NCBI GenBank assembly: GCA_024372495.1
Contig: CP099977.1
Coordinates: forward strand, 1,612,001 to 1,676,000
From: Pseudarthrobacter sp. Fe7
GTDB taxonomy: Bacteria > Actinomycetota > Actinomycetes > Actinomycetales > Micrococcaceae
Direction: 5' to 3'
Length of the DNA stretch: 64,000 nt
Made by a program: the position numbers and the translations under genes. Positions 54,363-62,926 of this stretch are shown here, piece after piece. The notes below the pieces were generated by a model, which worked only from the letters and a program-made list of their open reading frames with translations, did no database searches and was not told the origin of the DNA. Each line of letters begins with the position of its first letter. Within the stretch, counting starts at the first letter, position 1.

Positions 54363-54686
54363 CTATGCGGCCAAGCGGGCCGGCGCGGTGCGTGGATGTC
54401 GGCGGTGGGCCAGCACGCTGATGGTGCAGGGTGCCTGGTCCGGATCAATCTTTGCGGGCAGGTGCCTTGTTGCGGAAGCGGCGTGGAGCATCTCCAGGGC
54501 TTCCTTATCAACCCGGGCGCTGGAGATGTCGAGCTCCAGGTCCAGGCCTCCCTTGAGGGAGTTGGCACGCTTTGCCACTACGTAGAGGACGTTGACGCTG
54601 TGGATGGTGATATGCCCCTTTGCAATCACCCGGGCCTTGCTGTGGTCCAGATCCACCCGGACCACGATGTTCAGCTTAGAGTTCAA
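54363..54686 (-). CDS. Hypothetical protein (about 107 aa)
   Basis: NSKLNIVVRVDLDHSKARVI ... SVNVLYVVAKRANSLKGGLD ... CTISVLAHRR: alternating hydrophobic and charged residues suggest a small alpha/beta protein. TTG 54686 after GAAGG is my chosen start because the sequence upstream looks non-coding. The family is not recognised. Confidence 0.5.
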   Translation of the reverse strand: MNSKLNIVVRVDLDHSKARVIAKGHITIHSVNVLYVVAKRANSLKGGLDLELDISSARVDKEALEMLHAASATRHLPAKIDPDQAPCTISVLAHRRHPRTAPARLAA

Positions 54687-54940
54687 GATGTAAAGCCTTC
54701 CCCGGCATTGGCTGCGACGCTGCAGCTTCTTGCATGGCCCGTTTGCTTGAGCCTCAACCAGATTAGGCAACCAATGTGATCTGCGCAACACCATGACGTT
54801 TATTACACCGAACGCAGTTTCCTATCAGTTTGAGGAGTACCGGCACGGCAGTGGAAGAATCTGACCTGAACAACTGATCACGGAACTCCTGCCCGCACAG
54901 CACGCGGACGCCCAGTAGTACCGCCACCGAAGGACACCCA

Positions 54941-55918
54941 ATGAGCAAAGAACAGCTGATCATCATCGGCTCCGGCCCCTCCGGATACACCGCAGCCATC
55001 TACGCCGCCCGCGCCGGCCTGAACCCCCTGGTCCTGGCAGGGTCCGTCACCGCCGGCGGCGCTCTGATGAACACCACCGAGGTGGAAAACTTCCCGGGCT
55101 TCCCCGGCGGCGTCCAGGGGCCCGAACTGATGGACGGGCTGCAGCAGCAGGCAGAGAAGTTCGGCGCGCGCATCGAGTACGACGACGCCACGTCCGTTGA
55201 TCTAAAAGGTTCCGTCAAACGCGTGGTTACCGGAGCGGGGGAGACATACGAGGCAAAGGCCGTCATCCTGGCCACCGGCTCCGCCTACAAGGAACTCGGC
55301 CTGCAGGAGGAGAAGAAGTTCAGCGGCCACGGCGTATCCTGGTGCGCCACCTGTGACGGTTTCTTCTTCCGCGAACAGGACATCATCGTGGTGGGCGGCG
55401 GCGACTCCGCCATGGAGGAGGCAACCTTCCTGACCCGCTTCGGTAAGTCCGTCACCGTCGTGGTCCGGAAAGGCGAACTCCGGGCCTCCCGCATCATGGC
55501 CCAGCGCGCCAAGGACAATCCCAAGATCCGCTTCGCCTGGAACTCAGCGGTCACGGCCATCCACGGCGACGGCAAGGTCACCGGCGTCACCCTGACGGAC
55601 ACCCGAACCGGTGAGGCCCGGCACCAGGACGCCACCGGCATCTTCGTGGCCATCGGCCACCTGCCGCGAACCGAACTGGTGGCCGGCCAGGTTGACCTGG
55701 ACGATGAAGGCTACATCAAGGTGGATGCGCCCACCACGTGCACCAACCTGCCCGGCGTCTTTGCCTGCGGCGATGCCGTGGACCACCGGTACCGGCAGGC
55801 CATCACCGCAGCCGGCACCGGCTGCGCCGCGGCACTGGACGCCGAACGCTTCCTGGCCGCGCTGGAGGATGCCGCCAGCATCGCGACGGCGTTGGTGGAG
55901 GAGCCAACCCACGGCTAG
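54941..55918 (+). CDS. trxB: Thioredoxin-disulfide reductase
   Basis: A 325-aa flavoprotein that passes electrons from NADPH to thioredoxin. The FAD site is [20 protein letters not shown], the redox-active disulfide [10 protein letters not shown], the NADPH site [15 protein letters not shown], and the C-terminal FAD motif [19 protein letters not shown]. Low-molecular-weight TrxB length is normal. The gene stands alone here, without trxA. A hairpin terminator follows at 55933-55971. Confidence 0.95.
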   Translation: MSKEQLIIIGSGPSGYTAAIYAARAGLNPLVLAGSVTAGGALMNTTEVENFPGFPGGVQGPELMDGLQQQAEKFGARIEYDDATSVDLKGSVKRVVTGAGETYEAKAVILATGSAYKELGLQEEKKFSGHGVSWCATCDGFFFREQDIIVVGGGDSAMEEATFLTRFGKSVTVVVRKGELRASRIMAQRAKDNPKIRFAWNSAVTAIHGDGKVTGVTLTDTRTGEARHQDATGIFVAIGHLPRTELVAGQVDLDDEGYIKVDAPTTCTNLPGVFACGDAVDHRYRQAITAAGTGCAAALDAERFLAALEDAASIATALVEEPTHG

Positions 55919-55932
55919 GGTTCGGCGCAGAG

Positions 55933-55971
55933 GGAAGGCTTCCCGGGTCAGACGACTTCGGGGAGCCTTCC
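55933..55971 (+). terminator. Terminator of trxB
   Basis: GGAAGGCT / AGCCTTCC (extendable to 12 bp with one G-T pair) and a 15-nt loop, 14 bp after the trxB stop, followed by TGTTAATAC. It overlaps the 3' end of the convergent small gene. Confidence 0.65.
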
Positions 55972-56289
55972 TGTTAATACAGAAACGGGTGCCGATGACC
56001 AGCGTTCGCGTTCCGGCTCGTAGGAGATCACCATGGACGCGTCGCTCTCGCGCGCTTCGTCGATGGCCAGCAACAGGGCGTCCTCCATGTGCCTGGCGTA
56101 TTCCAGCCGCTCGGGCAGCGAACCCTGCAGCCCGCCGTCGTCAATCAGCACGTGGCCCTTGCCGTCCACAATGACCTTCAGTGAATACCCGCTGTCCTCA
56201 TGACGGGACCCCCGGGTGGATGAAATCTCGGTGACCCGGTCTGCCCGGACCAGCCCGTTGCCCAGCGTGCGGATCCACACTTCACCCAT
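55948..56289 (-). CDS. Small conserved hypothetical protein (113 aa)
   Basis: MGEVWIRTLGNGLVRADRVT ... DSGYSLKVIVDGKGHVLIDD reads as a small beta-rich domain, then a helix (LPERLEYARHMEDALLLAID). A strong GGGGAGG precedes the ATG at 56289. I do not recognise a family. It is convergent with trxB. Confidence 0.65.
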   Translation of the reverse strand: MGEVWIRTLGNGLVRADRVTEISSTRGSRHEDSGYSLKVIVDGKGHVLIDDGGLQGSLPERLEYARHMEDALLLAIDEARESDASMVISYEPERERWSSAPVSVLTGRLPEVV

Positions 56290-56483
56290 GAAATGACCTC
56301 CCCTTGGCTGTGGGCGCAGCTCAACAGCGCCCCATATGGCGAACGCTACTCCTTCGCAGCCTTTTTGTGACCCCCGCACTTTTCGGAGCCTTCTGGCGGG
56401 AATACGTCATGCCACTGCGGCCCCACTCGGTTATGGTGAATGCCGTTAGCCCACCTGGGTGCACATGACTTTGGGAGGAACAT

Positions 56484-57098
56484 ATGTGGTCGAAACTGGA
56501 TACGTATCTCTTTCCGCTCCAGCCCTCCGCGCAGTGTCCCTCCGGGACATTCAAGCTGCATGTGCCGTCCGGAAAGATGGAGTGGTCTGACGGCATGTTC
56601 GGCATCCACGGACTGTCCCACGGCGATGTGGTGCCCACCTTCGAGCTGTTCATGGCCCACAAACACCCGCTGGACCGTGAGCCCGTCCGCGCCCTCTGGG
56701 TAAACCTCCTGGACGGCGGCGGACAGGGCGCGCTGCTGCACCGTGTCATTGACGTCCGCGGCAGGGAGCGGCGCGTTTTCTCGGCAGTCCAGGCGGCAGC
56801 GGAGCCCTCGGGGCAGGTTGAGTACGTCCATGGATTCATGGTGGACGTAACCCAAAGCCTGCGCATCGAGTCCCAGCACGCCGCCTCGGATGCCATCGAG
56901 GGTGTGTATGGGCATAAGGCCCTCATCGAGCAGGCCAAGGGTATTGTCATGGCACTCCGGAGTGTTAGCGCACCGGCAGCGTTCCAGGTCCTGTCCACCA
57001 GGAGCCAGCACGCCAACGTCAAACTGCACATCGTGGCGGAGGAACTGGTGAACGCAGCGGCAAACGGAAAGGCCCAGGAAGTCCTGGCCGGTTACTGA
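56484..57098 (+). CDS. PAS-ANTAR regulator
   Basis: A 204-aa protein with a PAS-like fold (FKLHVPSGKMEWSDGMFGIH ... VRGRERRVFSAVQAAAEPSG ... VHGFMVDVTQSLR) and a C-terminal ANTAR domain (HKALIEQAKGIVMALRSVSA). It resembles proteins annotated PAS and ANTAR domain-containing in actinobacteria. GGGAGGAACAT precedes the ATG. It is the third ANTAR protein in 14 kb. Confidence 0.85.
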   Translation: MWSKLDTYLFPLQPSAQCPSGTFKLHVPSGKMEWSDGMFGIHGLSHGDVVPTFELFMAHKHPLDREPVRALWVNLLDGGGQGALLHRVIDVRGRERRVFSAVQAAAEPSGQVEYVHGFMVDVTQSLRIESQHAASDAIEGVYGHKALIEQAKGIVMALRSVSAPAAFQVLSTRSQHANVKLHIVAEELVNAAANGKAQEVLAGY

Positions 57099-57166
57099 CG
57101 TCCGCCCCGGCCGCCGGGGGACCTTCGGCACTTTTGGGTGCGCGTGGTCCGCGGGACCCTGTTGGC

Positions 57167-57597
57167 ATGGCGGACAGGACCAGCACCAGCCGCAGCGGCA
57201 ACGCGGGCTCCGCCGTGGTCAACGGCCTCCTGCTCTGGGGGATCAACATCTGGCCGGGGTGGCAGGTGCTGCCCTTCCTTACAGCGGACATGGCCCGGGT
57301 CCTGGACCTCATCAATGCATCCCTGATCGCCGGGCTCATCGTGAACCTGGTGTTCGTGGTGATCCGTGCCAGGCCCCTCATGGCCCTGGGCAACCTGGTG
57401 GTCATGGGCTTCGGGCTCGCTGCGATTCTGCGGCTGTGGGAAGTCTTTCCGTTCGACTTCGGCACCAGTGGTCCGGCTGGCCGGTGCTGGTGCGGGTGTT
57501 CCTGGTCCTGGGCATCGTGGGCACGGTCATCGGCGCCGTCGTTGAGGTGATCAACCTCTTCCGCGCACTGGCCGGCTTCGAGCCGAGGGCCCGCTGA
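57167..57597 (+). CDS. Small membrane protein (143 aa), frameshifted as read
   Basis: A four-helix membrane protein: NGLLLWGINIWPGWQVLPFL, LINASLIAGLIVNLVFVVIR, LMALGNLVVMGFGLAAILRL and VLVRVFLVLGIVGTVIGAVV. The frame is lost near 57463-57470; one more base (GGCACCCAG for GGCACCAG) gives FDFGTQWSGWPVLVRVF and joins both parts. Function unknown. Confidence 0.75.
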
Positions 57598-57710
57598 GCC
57601 CCGCAAAGGGGCGCCGGAAGATAAGCGTCGGGACAGGAGCCAGGGCCAGGGCCTGACCGGTCCCTACTCCAATGCAGGGGGTGCCGATCCGGCGGCCTAG
57701 GATAAATCTG

Positions 57711-58928
57711 ATGACTTCCCCGGATGACCCTGAGCCCTTCAGCCTGCGCAGTATCGCCGTGGCCGCCTTCGGCCCTACGCTGCTTTTCGGAATTGGGCAA
57801 GGTGCCATCCTTCCGGTGGTGGCGCTGTCCGCCCGGGAACTGGGCGCCTCCGTGGCGGTGGCCGCCCTGGTCGTCACCCTGATCGGGCTGGGGTCCTGGT
57901 TCTTCAACCTGCCTGCATCACTGGTCACCCTGCGCTTCGGCGAACGCTGGTCCATCGTGGGTGCCGCCGTCGCCGCAGGCCTGGCCCTGGCCGCAGCTGC
58001 CACCTCCGGGCTTGCCCCGAACGGACTGTGGCTGCTCGCCGTGGCGATGACCGTCGTCGGGATGTCCGGGGCCGTCTTTGGCCTGGCGCGGCAAAAGTAC
58101 CTCACCGAGGCCGTGCCCGTGGCGTTCCGCGCCCGGGCGCTGTCCACGCTGGGCGGGGTGAACCGGATTGGTGTGTTCATCGGCCCGTTTGCGGGGGCCG
58201 CGGCCATGCAGTTCCTTGGCATCGCCGGCGCCTACTGGGTGGGGGTGGTGGCCATGGCAGCTGCTGCGCTGCTGTCCCTCACCATCCCGGATCTTGCGAC
58301 GCCGGAGATCCCCTTGGGCGGGGACGCGGGACCCCAGCCCACGCTCCGCAGCGTGGCGGTGTCCCATGCCGGCGTCTTCCTTTCGCTGGGCATGGGCATC
58401 CTGCTGCTCAGTGCACTGCGGTCATCCCGCCAGGTGGTGATTCCGCTCTGGTCCGACCACCTGGGCATGGACGCCACCTCCGCGTCCCTGATCTACGGGC
58501 TGTCCGGGGCGATCGACATGCTGGTGTTCTATCCGGCCGGAAAACTGATGGACCGCAAGGGCAGGCAATGGGTGGCTGTTCCGTCCACACTGCTGATGGG
58601 GATTGCGCTGCTCCTGATCCCGCTGACCGGGTCCTTCGTGGGGCTGCTGCTGGCGGCACTGCTGATCGGATTCGGGAACGGGATCAGCTCCGGGCTGGTG
58701 ATGACCCTGGGCGCCGACTTCTCCCCGGACCGCGGCCGCGGGCAGTTCCTGGGCCTCTGGCGGTTCATGGCGGACGCCGGGTCCACCGGCGGTCCCGTGC
58801 TCCTCTCCGGGGTGACGGCCGTGGCCTCCCTGGGGCCGGGGATCTCAGCCACAGGCATCCTGGGGTTTGCGGCGGCAGCCGTGTTCGCGGTCGTGATTCC
58901 CCGCCTGAAGCACCGCCGCAACTACTAG
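57711..58928 (+). CDS. MFS transporter
   Basis: A 405-aa major-facilitator protein with twelve predicted helices. The first-loop motif reads LPASLVTLRFGERWSI and the second-half loop YPAGKLMDRKGRQWVAVPST, a clear GxLxDRxGR-type signature. The ATG at 57711 is preferred over an upstream one at 57672. The substrate is unknown; it is probably an efflux permease. Confidence 0.87.
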   Translation: MTSPDDPEPFSLRSIAVAAFGPTLLFGIGQGAILPVVALSARELGASVAVAALVVTLIGLGSWFFNLPASLVTLRFGERWSIVGAAVAAGLALAAAATSGLAPNGLWLLAVAMTVVGMSGAVFGLARQKYLTEAVPVAFRARALSTLGGVNRIGVFIGPFAGAAAMQFLGIAGAYWVGVVAMAAAALLSLTIPDLATPEIPLGGDAGPQPTLRSVAVSHAGVFLSLGMGILLLSALRSSRQVVIPLWSDHLGMDATSASLIYGLSGAIDMLVFYPAGKLMDRKGRQWVAVPSTLLMGIALLLIPLTGSFVGLLLAALLIGFGNGISSGLVMTLGADFSPDRGRGQFLGLWRFMADAGSTGGPVLLSGVTAVASLGPGISATGILGFAAAAVFAVVIPRLKHRRNY

Positions 58929-58984
58929 GCGTGTTTGCGGGCCGGTTTGGTGGGTAGCGCACCCCGCGAGGTTATTGTCGACTT

Positions 58985-59686
58985 ATGAGTGATCCCGGCG
59001 CCGTTGCCCGCATCAGCCCGCTGCAGAAGGCCGTGTGGTGGGCGCAGGACTATGCCTACGCCGCGGGCTGGCAGGTCCGGGGATTGGCGTCGCGCGTGCA
59101 GCCGGCGTCCTTCCGCAATGGAAACCGGCCGCCCGTGGTGATTATCCCCGGCGTCTACGAAAACTGGCAGTTCATGATGCCGCTCATCCAGGCTATCCAC
59201 GACGCCGGGCACCCCGTCCACGTGGTCACGGTGCTTCAACGAAACAAACTGAAGGTACCGGACGCGGCAAAACTGGTGGCCCAGCACCTGGAGGAGGCGG
59301 GGCTGCGCGACGCCATCCTGGTGGCACACAGCAAGGGCGGCCTGATCGGCAAGTACACCATGCTGTCCCTGGATCCAGAGCACCGGATCGACAGGATGAT
59401 CGCCGTCTGTGCACCGTTTTCCGGCTCCCGCTACGCCCGGTACATGCTGCTGCCCAGCCTGCGGATCTTCTCCCCGCGGAACGCCCTGACCGTGCAGATG
59501 TCCCGCGAGCTGGCCATCAACAGCCGTATCACGTCCATCTACGGGCCGTTCGATCCGCATATTCCGGAGGGGAGCGTCCTGCCCGGAGCCACCAACATCG
59601 AGCTGCCGGCGGCGGGGCACTTCCGGATCCTTGGCGATCCCGCGACCGCCCGGATCATTGTGGAGCAGCTGAACCTTCCGGCCTGA
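58985..59686 (+). CDS. Alpha/beta hydrolase
   Basis: A 233-aa alpha/beta-fold protein: oxyanion strand VVIIPGVYENWQFM, the nucleophile elbow region LVAHSKGGLIGKY (HSKGG, the GxSxG-like turn), and a late His in LPAAGHFRIL. Lipase/esterase-type activity is likely, the substrate unknown. The ATG at 58985 lies 56 bp after the MFS stop, possibly in the same transcript. Confidence 0.85.
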   Translation: MSDPGAVARISPLQKAVWWAQDYAYAAGWQVRGLASRVQPASFRNGNRPPVVIIPGVYENWQFMMPLIQAIHDAGHPVHVVTVLQRNKLKVPDAAKLVAQHLEEAGLRDAILVAHSKGGLIGKYTMLSLDPEHRIDRMIAVCAPFSGSRYARYMLLPSLRIFSPRNALTVQMSRELAINSRITSIYGPFDPHIPEGSVLPGATNIELPAAGHFRILGDPATARIIVEQLNLPA

Positions 59687-59754
59687 CGCCCCCCGTGGGT
59701 GGGCGGTTGATGTTGCTGCCCGCGGCGCCTCCCCGCCGGATGCGGCCATACGAT

Positions 59755-59795
59755 GGGGCTCCCCCGGGAACCGTTGCCGGCTTCCGGGGAGCCCC
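59755..59795. terminator. Bidirectional terminator between convergent genes
   Basis: GGGGCTCCCC / GGGGAGCCCC arms with further partial pairing (CGGGAA / TTCC), placed between the hydrolase stop (59686) and the substrate-binding-protein stop (59808). Confidence 0.65.
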
Positions 59796-59807
59796 GATGG
59801 TGCTGTG

Positions 59808-60922
59808 TCAGCCGTCGGCGCCTGCCGGCGTCGTGGTGGCGGTGTAGCCCTCAAGCTTCAGGGCCGCCTGTGCGTACTTCTGGTTGAAGGTGTCGGCGAT
59901 GTTGACCTTGGACGTGTCCACCCCAATGGTCTTCTCCTCGTCAAAGACCGTCTTCGGGCCGCCCGCCGGCATGATCCCGTCCGGAAGGAACTGGCCCTTG
60001 TCCTGGTCCAGGGCCTTGATGTAATCGTCCTTGCTGATGGTGCTGTTCTGGACGAAGGCCGCCGGCAGCTTGTCCGCAATCTCCTGCGCCGAGTGCGTGC
60101 TGATCCAGTGCATCGTGTCCACCAGCGCGTCCACCACCTTTTGGACTTCATCCTGGTGGCTGTTCACCCAGTCAGCCTGGGCGAGCAAACCAGCCGACGG
60201 CAGCGTGCTGCCAAGGGCCGCCTTGGCGCCATCCGCCGACGCGAGGTCGATGGCCGGCACCGCCAGGTTCTTCGACTCCAGTGCGCCCACCGTTGGCTGG
60301 GTGGTCATCACGCAGTCCGCCGAGCCGCGCTGGATGGCGGCGATGGCGGTGGCGCCGGCGCCCACCGCGATCGTGTGGTAATCATTCTTGGACAGTCCGG
60401 CCTTGGACGCGATGAACTGCGTGAGTTCATCCGTGCCCGAGCCGAGGTCCGTCACGCCGACGGTCTTGCCCCTAAGGTCAGCCCCGGAGTGGACGTTGGC
60501 GTTGGGGCTGCACATGATGCGCTCGCCGGGTGCGCCGGAGAGCTGGATCAGGTTGGTGACATTCTTGCCCTTGGCCTGGAAGTCCACGGTGTGGATGTAC
60601 CAGGCCCCGGCCATGTCCACCTGTCCGGAGGCCATGGCTTCCTCGGCCCCCACGCCGCCCTGCTGCTCGGTGGACAGTTCCATTTTGACGCCGTACTTCT
60701 CGTAGTAGCCCAGTTGCTGCGCCAGCTGGTAGGGGAGGTAGATCTGCTTGTCGATGCCGCCCACCATCATTTTCACGGTGGGCATTGAGCTGGTGTCCGC
60801 GGCGGCACTGCCGCCTGCCGAACTGCCGCTGGCTGCGGGGTGGAACTGTTGCCGCATGCAGCGAGGCTCAGGGCAACGGCGCCGGCAGCTGCGGCGGCAA
60901 AGAGAGGGCGCTTCATCATCAT
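59808..60922 (-). CDS. ABC transporter substrate-binding lipoprotein (NMT1/SsuA-like), frameshifted as read
   Basis: A 371-aa periplasmic-type binding protein anchored by lipid. The lipobox LSLAAC follows MKRPLFAAAAAGAVA; the mature protein has VKMMVGGIDKQIYLPYQLAQ and DLRGKTVGVTDLGSGTDELT, typical of nitrate/sulfonate/thiamine-precursor binding folds. The signal peptide is out of frame as read: the four-G run at 60837-60840 needs a fifth G, giving GNSSTPAASGSSAGG. ATG 60922 is one of three adjacent Met codons. The substrate is not readable. Confidence 0.85.
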
Positions 60923-61002
60923 TGTTTTACGCATCCTTTTGGTTTGTCCCGGGCGGGACGTGGTTGGTGGTGTTGCAGGGGCTTGAATGCCGGGTGCCGG
61001 GC

Positions 61003-61887
61003 TCAGATTGCCTGGGCCTCGGAACGGTTCGGCGGCCGCCACTTGAGGAGCCTGTGCTCCAGCAGGTTGATCAGGGACTCGGCAAAGAGGGTGACGACGG
61101 CGATGATCACCATGCAGGCGAAGACCGTATTGGGGTCGAACGTTCCCTGCGCCTGGCTGATGATGAGGCCGATTCCCTTTTGGGCGCCCAGCACCTCGGC
61201 AACGAGGGCACCGATGATCGCGAAGCCGAACGCGGTGTGGAGGCTGGCGATGATCCACGTCATGGCTGACGGGATGGTCACGTGCATCGCCACCTGGTAG
61301 GGCGAAGCCCCGAGCACCCGCACGTTCGCCACCAGGTTCTGGTCCACCTCGCGGACGCCCTGGAAGGCGTTGAAGAAGACCACGAAGAAGACCAGCACGG
61401 CTGCGAGCAGGATCTTGGGGAAGACCCCCAGCCCGAAGGCCACGATGAAAATGGAGCCCAGGACAATGCGCGGAATCGAATTCACGATCCTGATGTAGGG
61501 CCCGACGACGGCTGATAGGTATTTGTTGGAGCCCAGCAGGATGCCGAGCACCACGCCCACGAGCGTTCCGAGCAGGAAGCCCAGGAACGCTTCCTGCGCT
61601 GTGACCCCCAGGTTCTCCCAGATGGTCCCGAACGCCGTGCCTTCGGTGAAGAGCTTGACCAGGCTGTCCCAGATTTCAGAAGGCTGGCCGAAGAAGAACT
61701 TGTCCACCCACCCAACCGCCGTGAACCATTGCCAGCCGCCCACGACCGCGACGGCCAGGACTACCCGGCCAATCCAGATGGACGCGGCGCGGCGCCGGGC
61801 CTTGACCCGGCCGGCGTTCTTTGCGGCTGTTTCTGTGTCCACTGGCTTCTCGCTTTGGTGGGTTTCGCTGGAAATAAGGGCCGTCAT
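61003..61887 (-). CDS. ABC transporter permease (SsuC/TauC-like)
   Basis: A 294-aa BPD-type permease with six helices; the coupling EAA loop reads EVLGAQKGIGLIISQAQGTF preceded by AFGFAIIGALVAEVL. The ATG at 61887 overlaps the ATPase stop by four bases (ATGA). It forms an importer with the ATPase upstream and the lipoprotein downstream. Confidence 0.9.
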   Translation of the reverse strand: MTALISSETHQSEKPVDTETAAKNAGRVKARRRAASIWIGRVVLAVAVVGGWQWFTAVGWVDKFFFGQPSEIWDSLVKLFTEGTAFGTIWENLGVTAQEAFLGFLLGTLVGVVLGILLGSNKYLSAVVGPYIRIVNSIPRIVLGSIFIVAFGLGVFPKILLAAVLVFFVVFFNAFQGVREVDQNLVANVRVLGASPYQVAMHVTIPSAMTWIIASLHTAFGFAIIGALVAEVLGAQKGIGLIISQAQGTFDPNTVFACMVIIAVVTLFAESLINLLEHRLLKWRPPNRSEAQAI

Positions 61888-62739
61888 GCCGCACCCGCCG
61901 TCACAGCGTAGGCGCGGGTGACTTCGTCCCGGAGGGACTCCCAGATGCGGCCCTGGAGTTCCAGGAACCGCTCCTCGTGGCGGATTTCCTGGACGTTGCC
62001 GCGGGGCCGGGGAAGGTCGATGTCAAAGACGTCCTTGACCGAGCCGGGGCTGCTGGTCATGATCACCACGCGGTCCGAGAGCGCCACGGCCTCGTCCAGG
62101 TCGTGGGTGATGAACAGGACCGAGGGGCGCAACTCCTCCCACAGCTTGAGGAGCCTCGTTCTGCATGATGGCCTTCGTCTGCACATCCAGGGCCCCGAAC
62201 GGCTCATCCATGAGCAGGATCCGCGGATTGTTGATCAGGGCTGCCGCCATGGCCACCCGCTTGCGCATGCCACCCGAGAGCTGGTGAGGGTAGCGGTCCT
62301 CGAATCCCGCCAGACCCACCCGGCGGAGCCAGTCCCGGGCAAGGTCGGTGGCCTGCCGCTTCGGCGTCCCGAGCAGGATGGGGCCCATCATGACGTTGCC
62401 GAGCACGCTCTTCCAGGGAAACAGGGCGTCTGCCTGGAACATGTAGCTCACGCCGTTGGTGATGCCTTCCACGAGATTCCCGCCAACCCGCACCGAGCCG
62501 GCGCTGGGCTGCTCCAGGCCGGAGACCTGGGCCAGCGTGGTGGATTTGCCGCATCCTGTTGGGCCGACAATGGAGCAGAACTGCCCCGCTTCGACCGTGA
62601 CGGTCACATCCCGGATGGCCGTGAATGTTTCGCCCTTCGGCGTGAGGTAGCGCTTGGTCAAGCCGGAGACCTCGATGCGGGCTCCGTCCGCAGACGCGTG
62701 GGGATGGCCGGGTGGCCTGGGTGTGTGGGGCGTATTCAT
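61884..62739 (-). CDS. ABC transporter ATP-binding protein (SsuB/TauB-like), frameshifted as read
   Basis: A 284-aa ATPase: Walker A GPTGCGKST, Q-loop MFQADALFPW, signature LSGGMRKR, Walker B ILLMDEPFGALD, H-loop FITHDLDEA. The frame is lost at coding GAGGCTCC (plus-strand 62151-62157); GAGCTCC gives QNELLKLWEELRPSVLFITH and continues to LPRPRGNVQEIRHEERFLEL. It is the first gene of the three-gene importer operon and divergent from a sensor kinase. Confidence 0.88.
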
Positions 62740-62926
62740 TGCAAGACCTCGCTGTCTTCTTGTCCATGTAGTCCGGGTTCGTGATGGAGATCACTGGAAC
62801 TGTGTGAAGCTTATGAAGTGATTAATCCGGCCAGAAAGACTTCCGTAAGATGTGTGCTTTAGCCGCAAAAGTGCACGTTTTGTGCGTTTTCTGCTCCCCG
62901 GCAAAACGCGTGCCGGAGGGCGCCCG

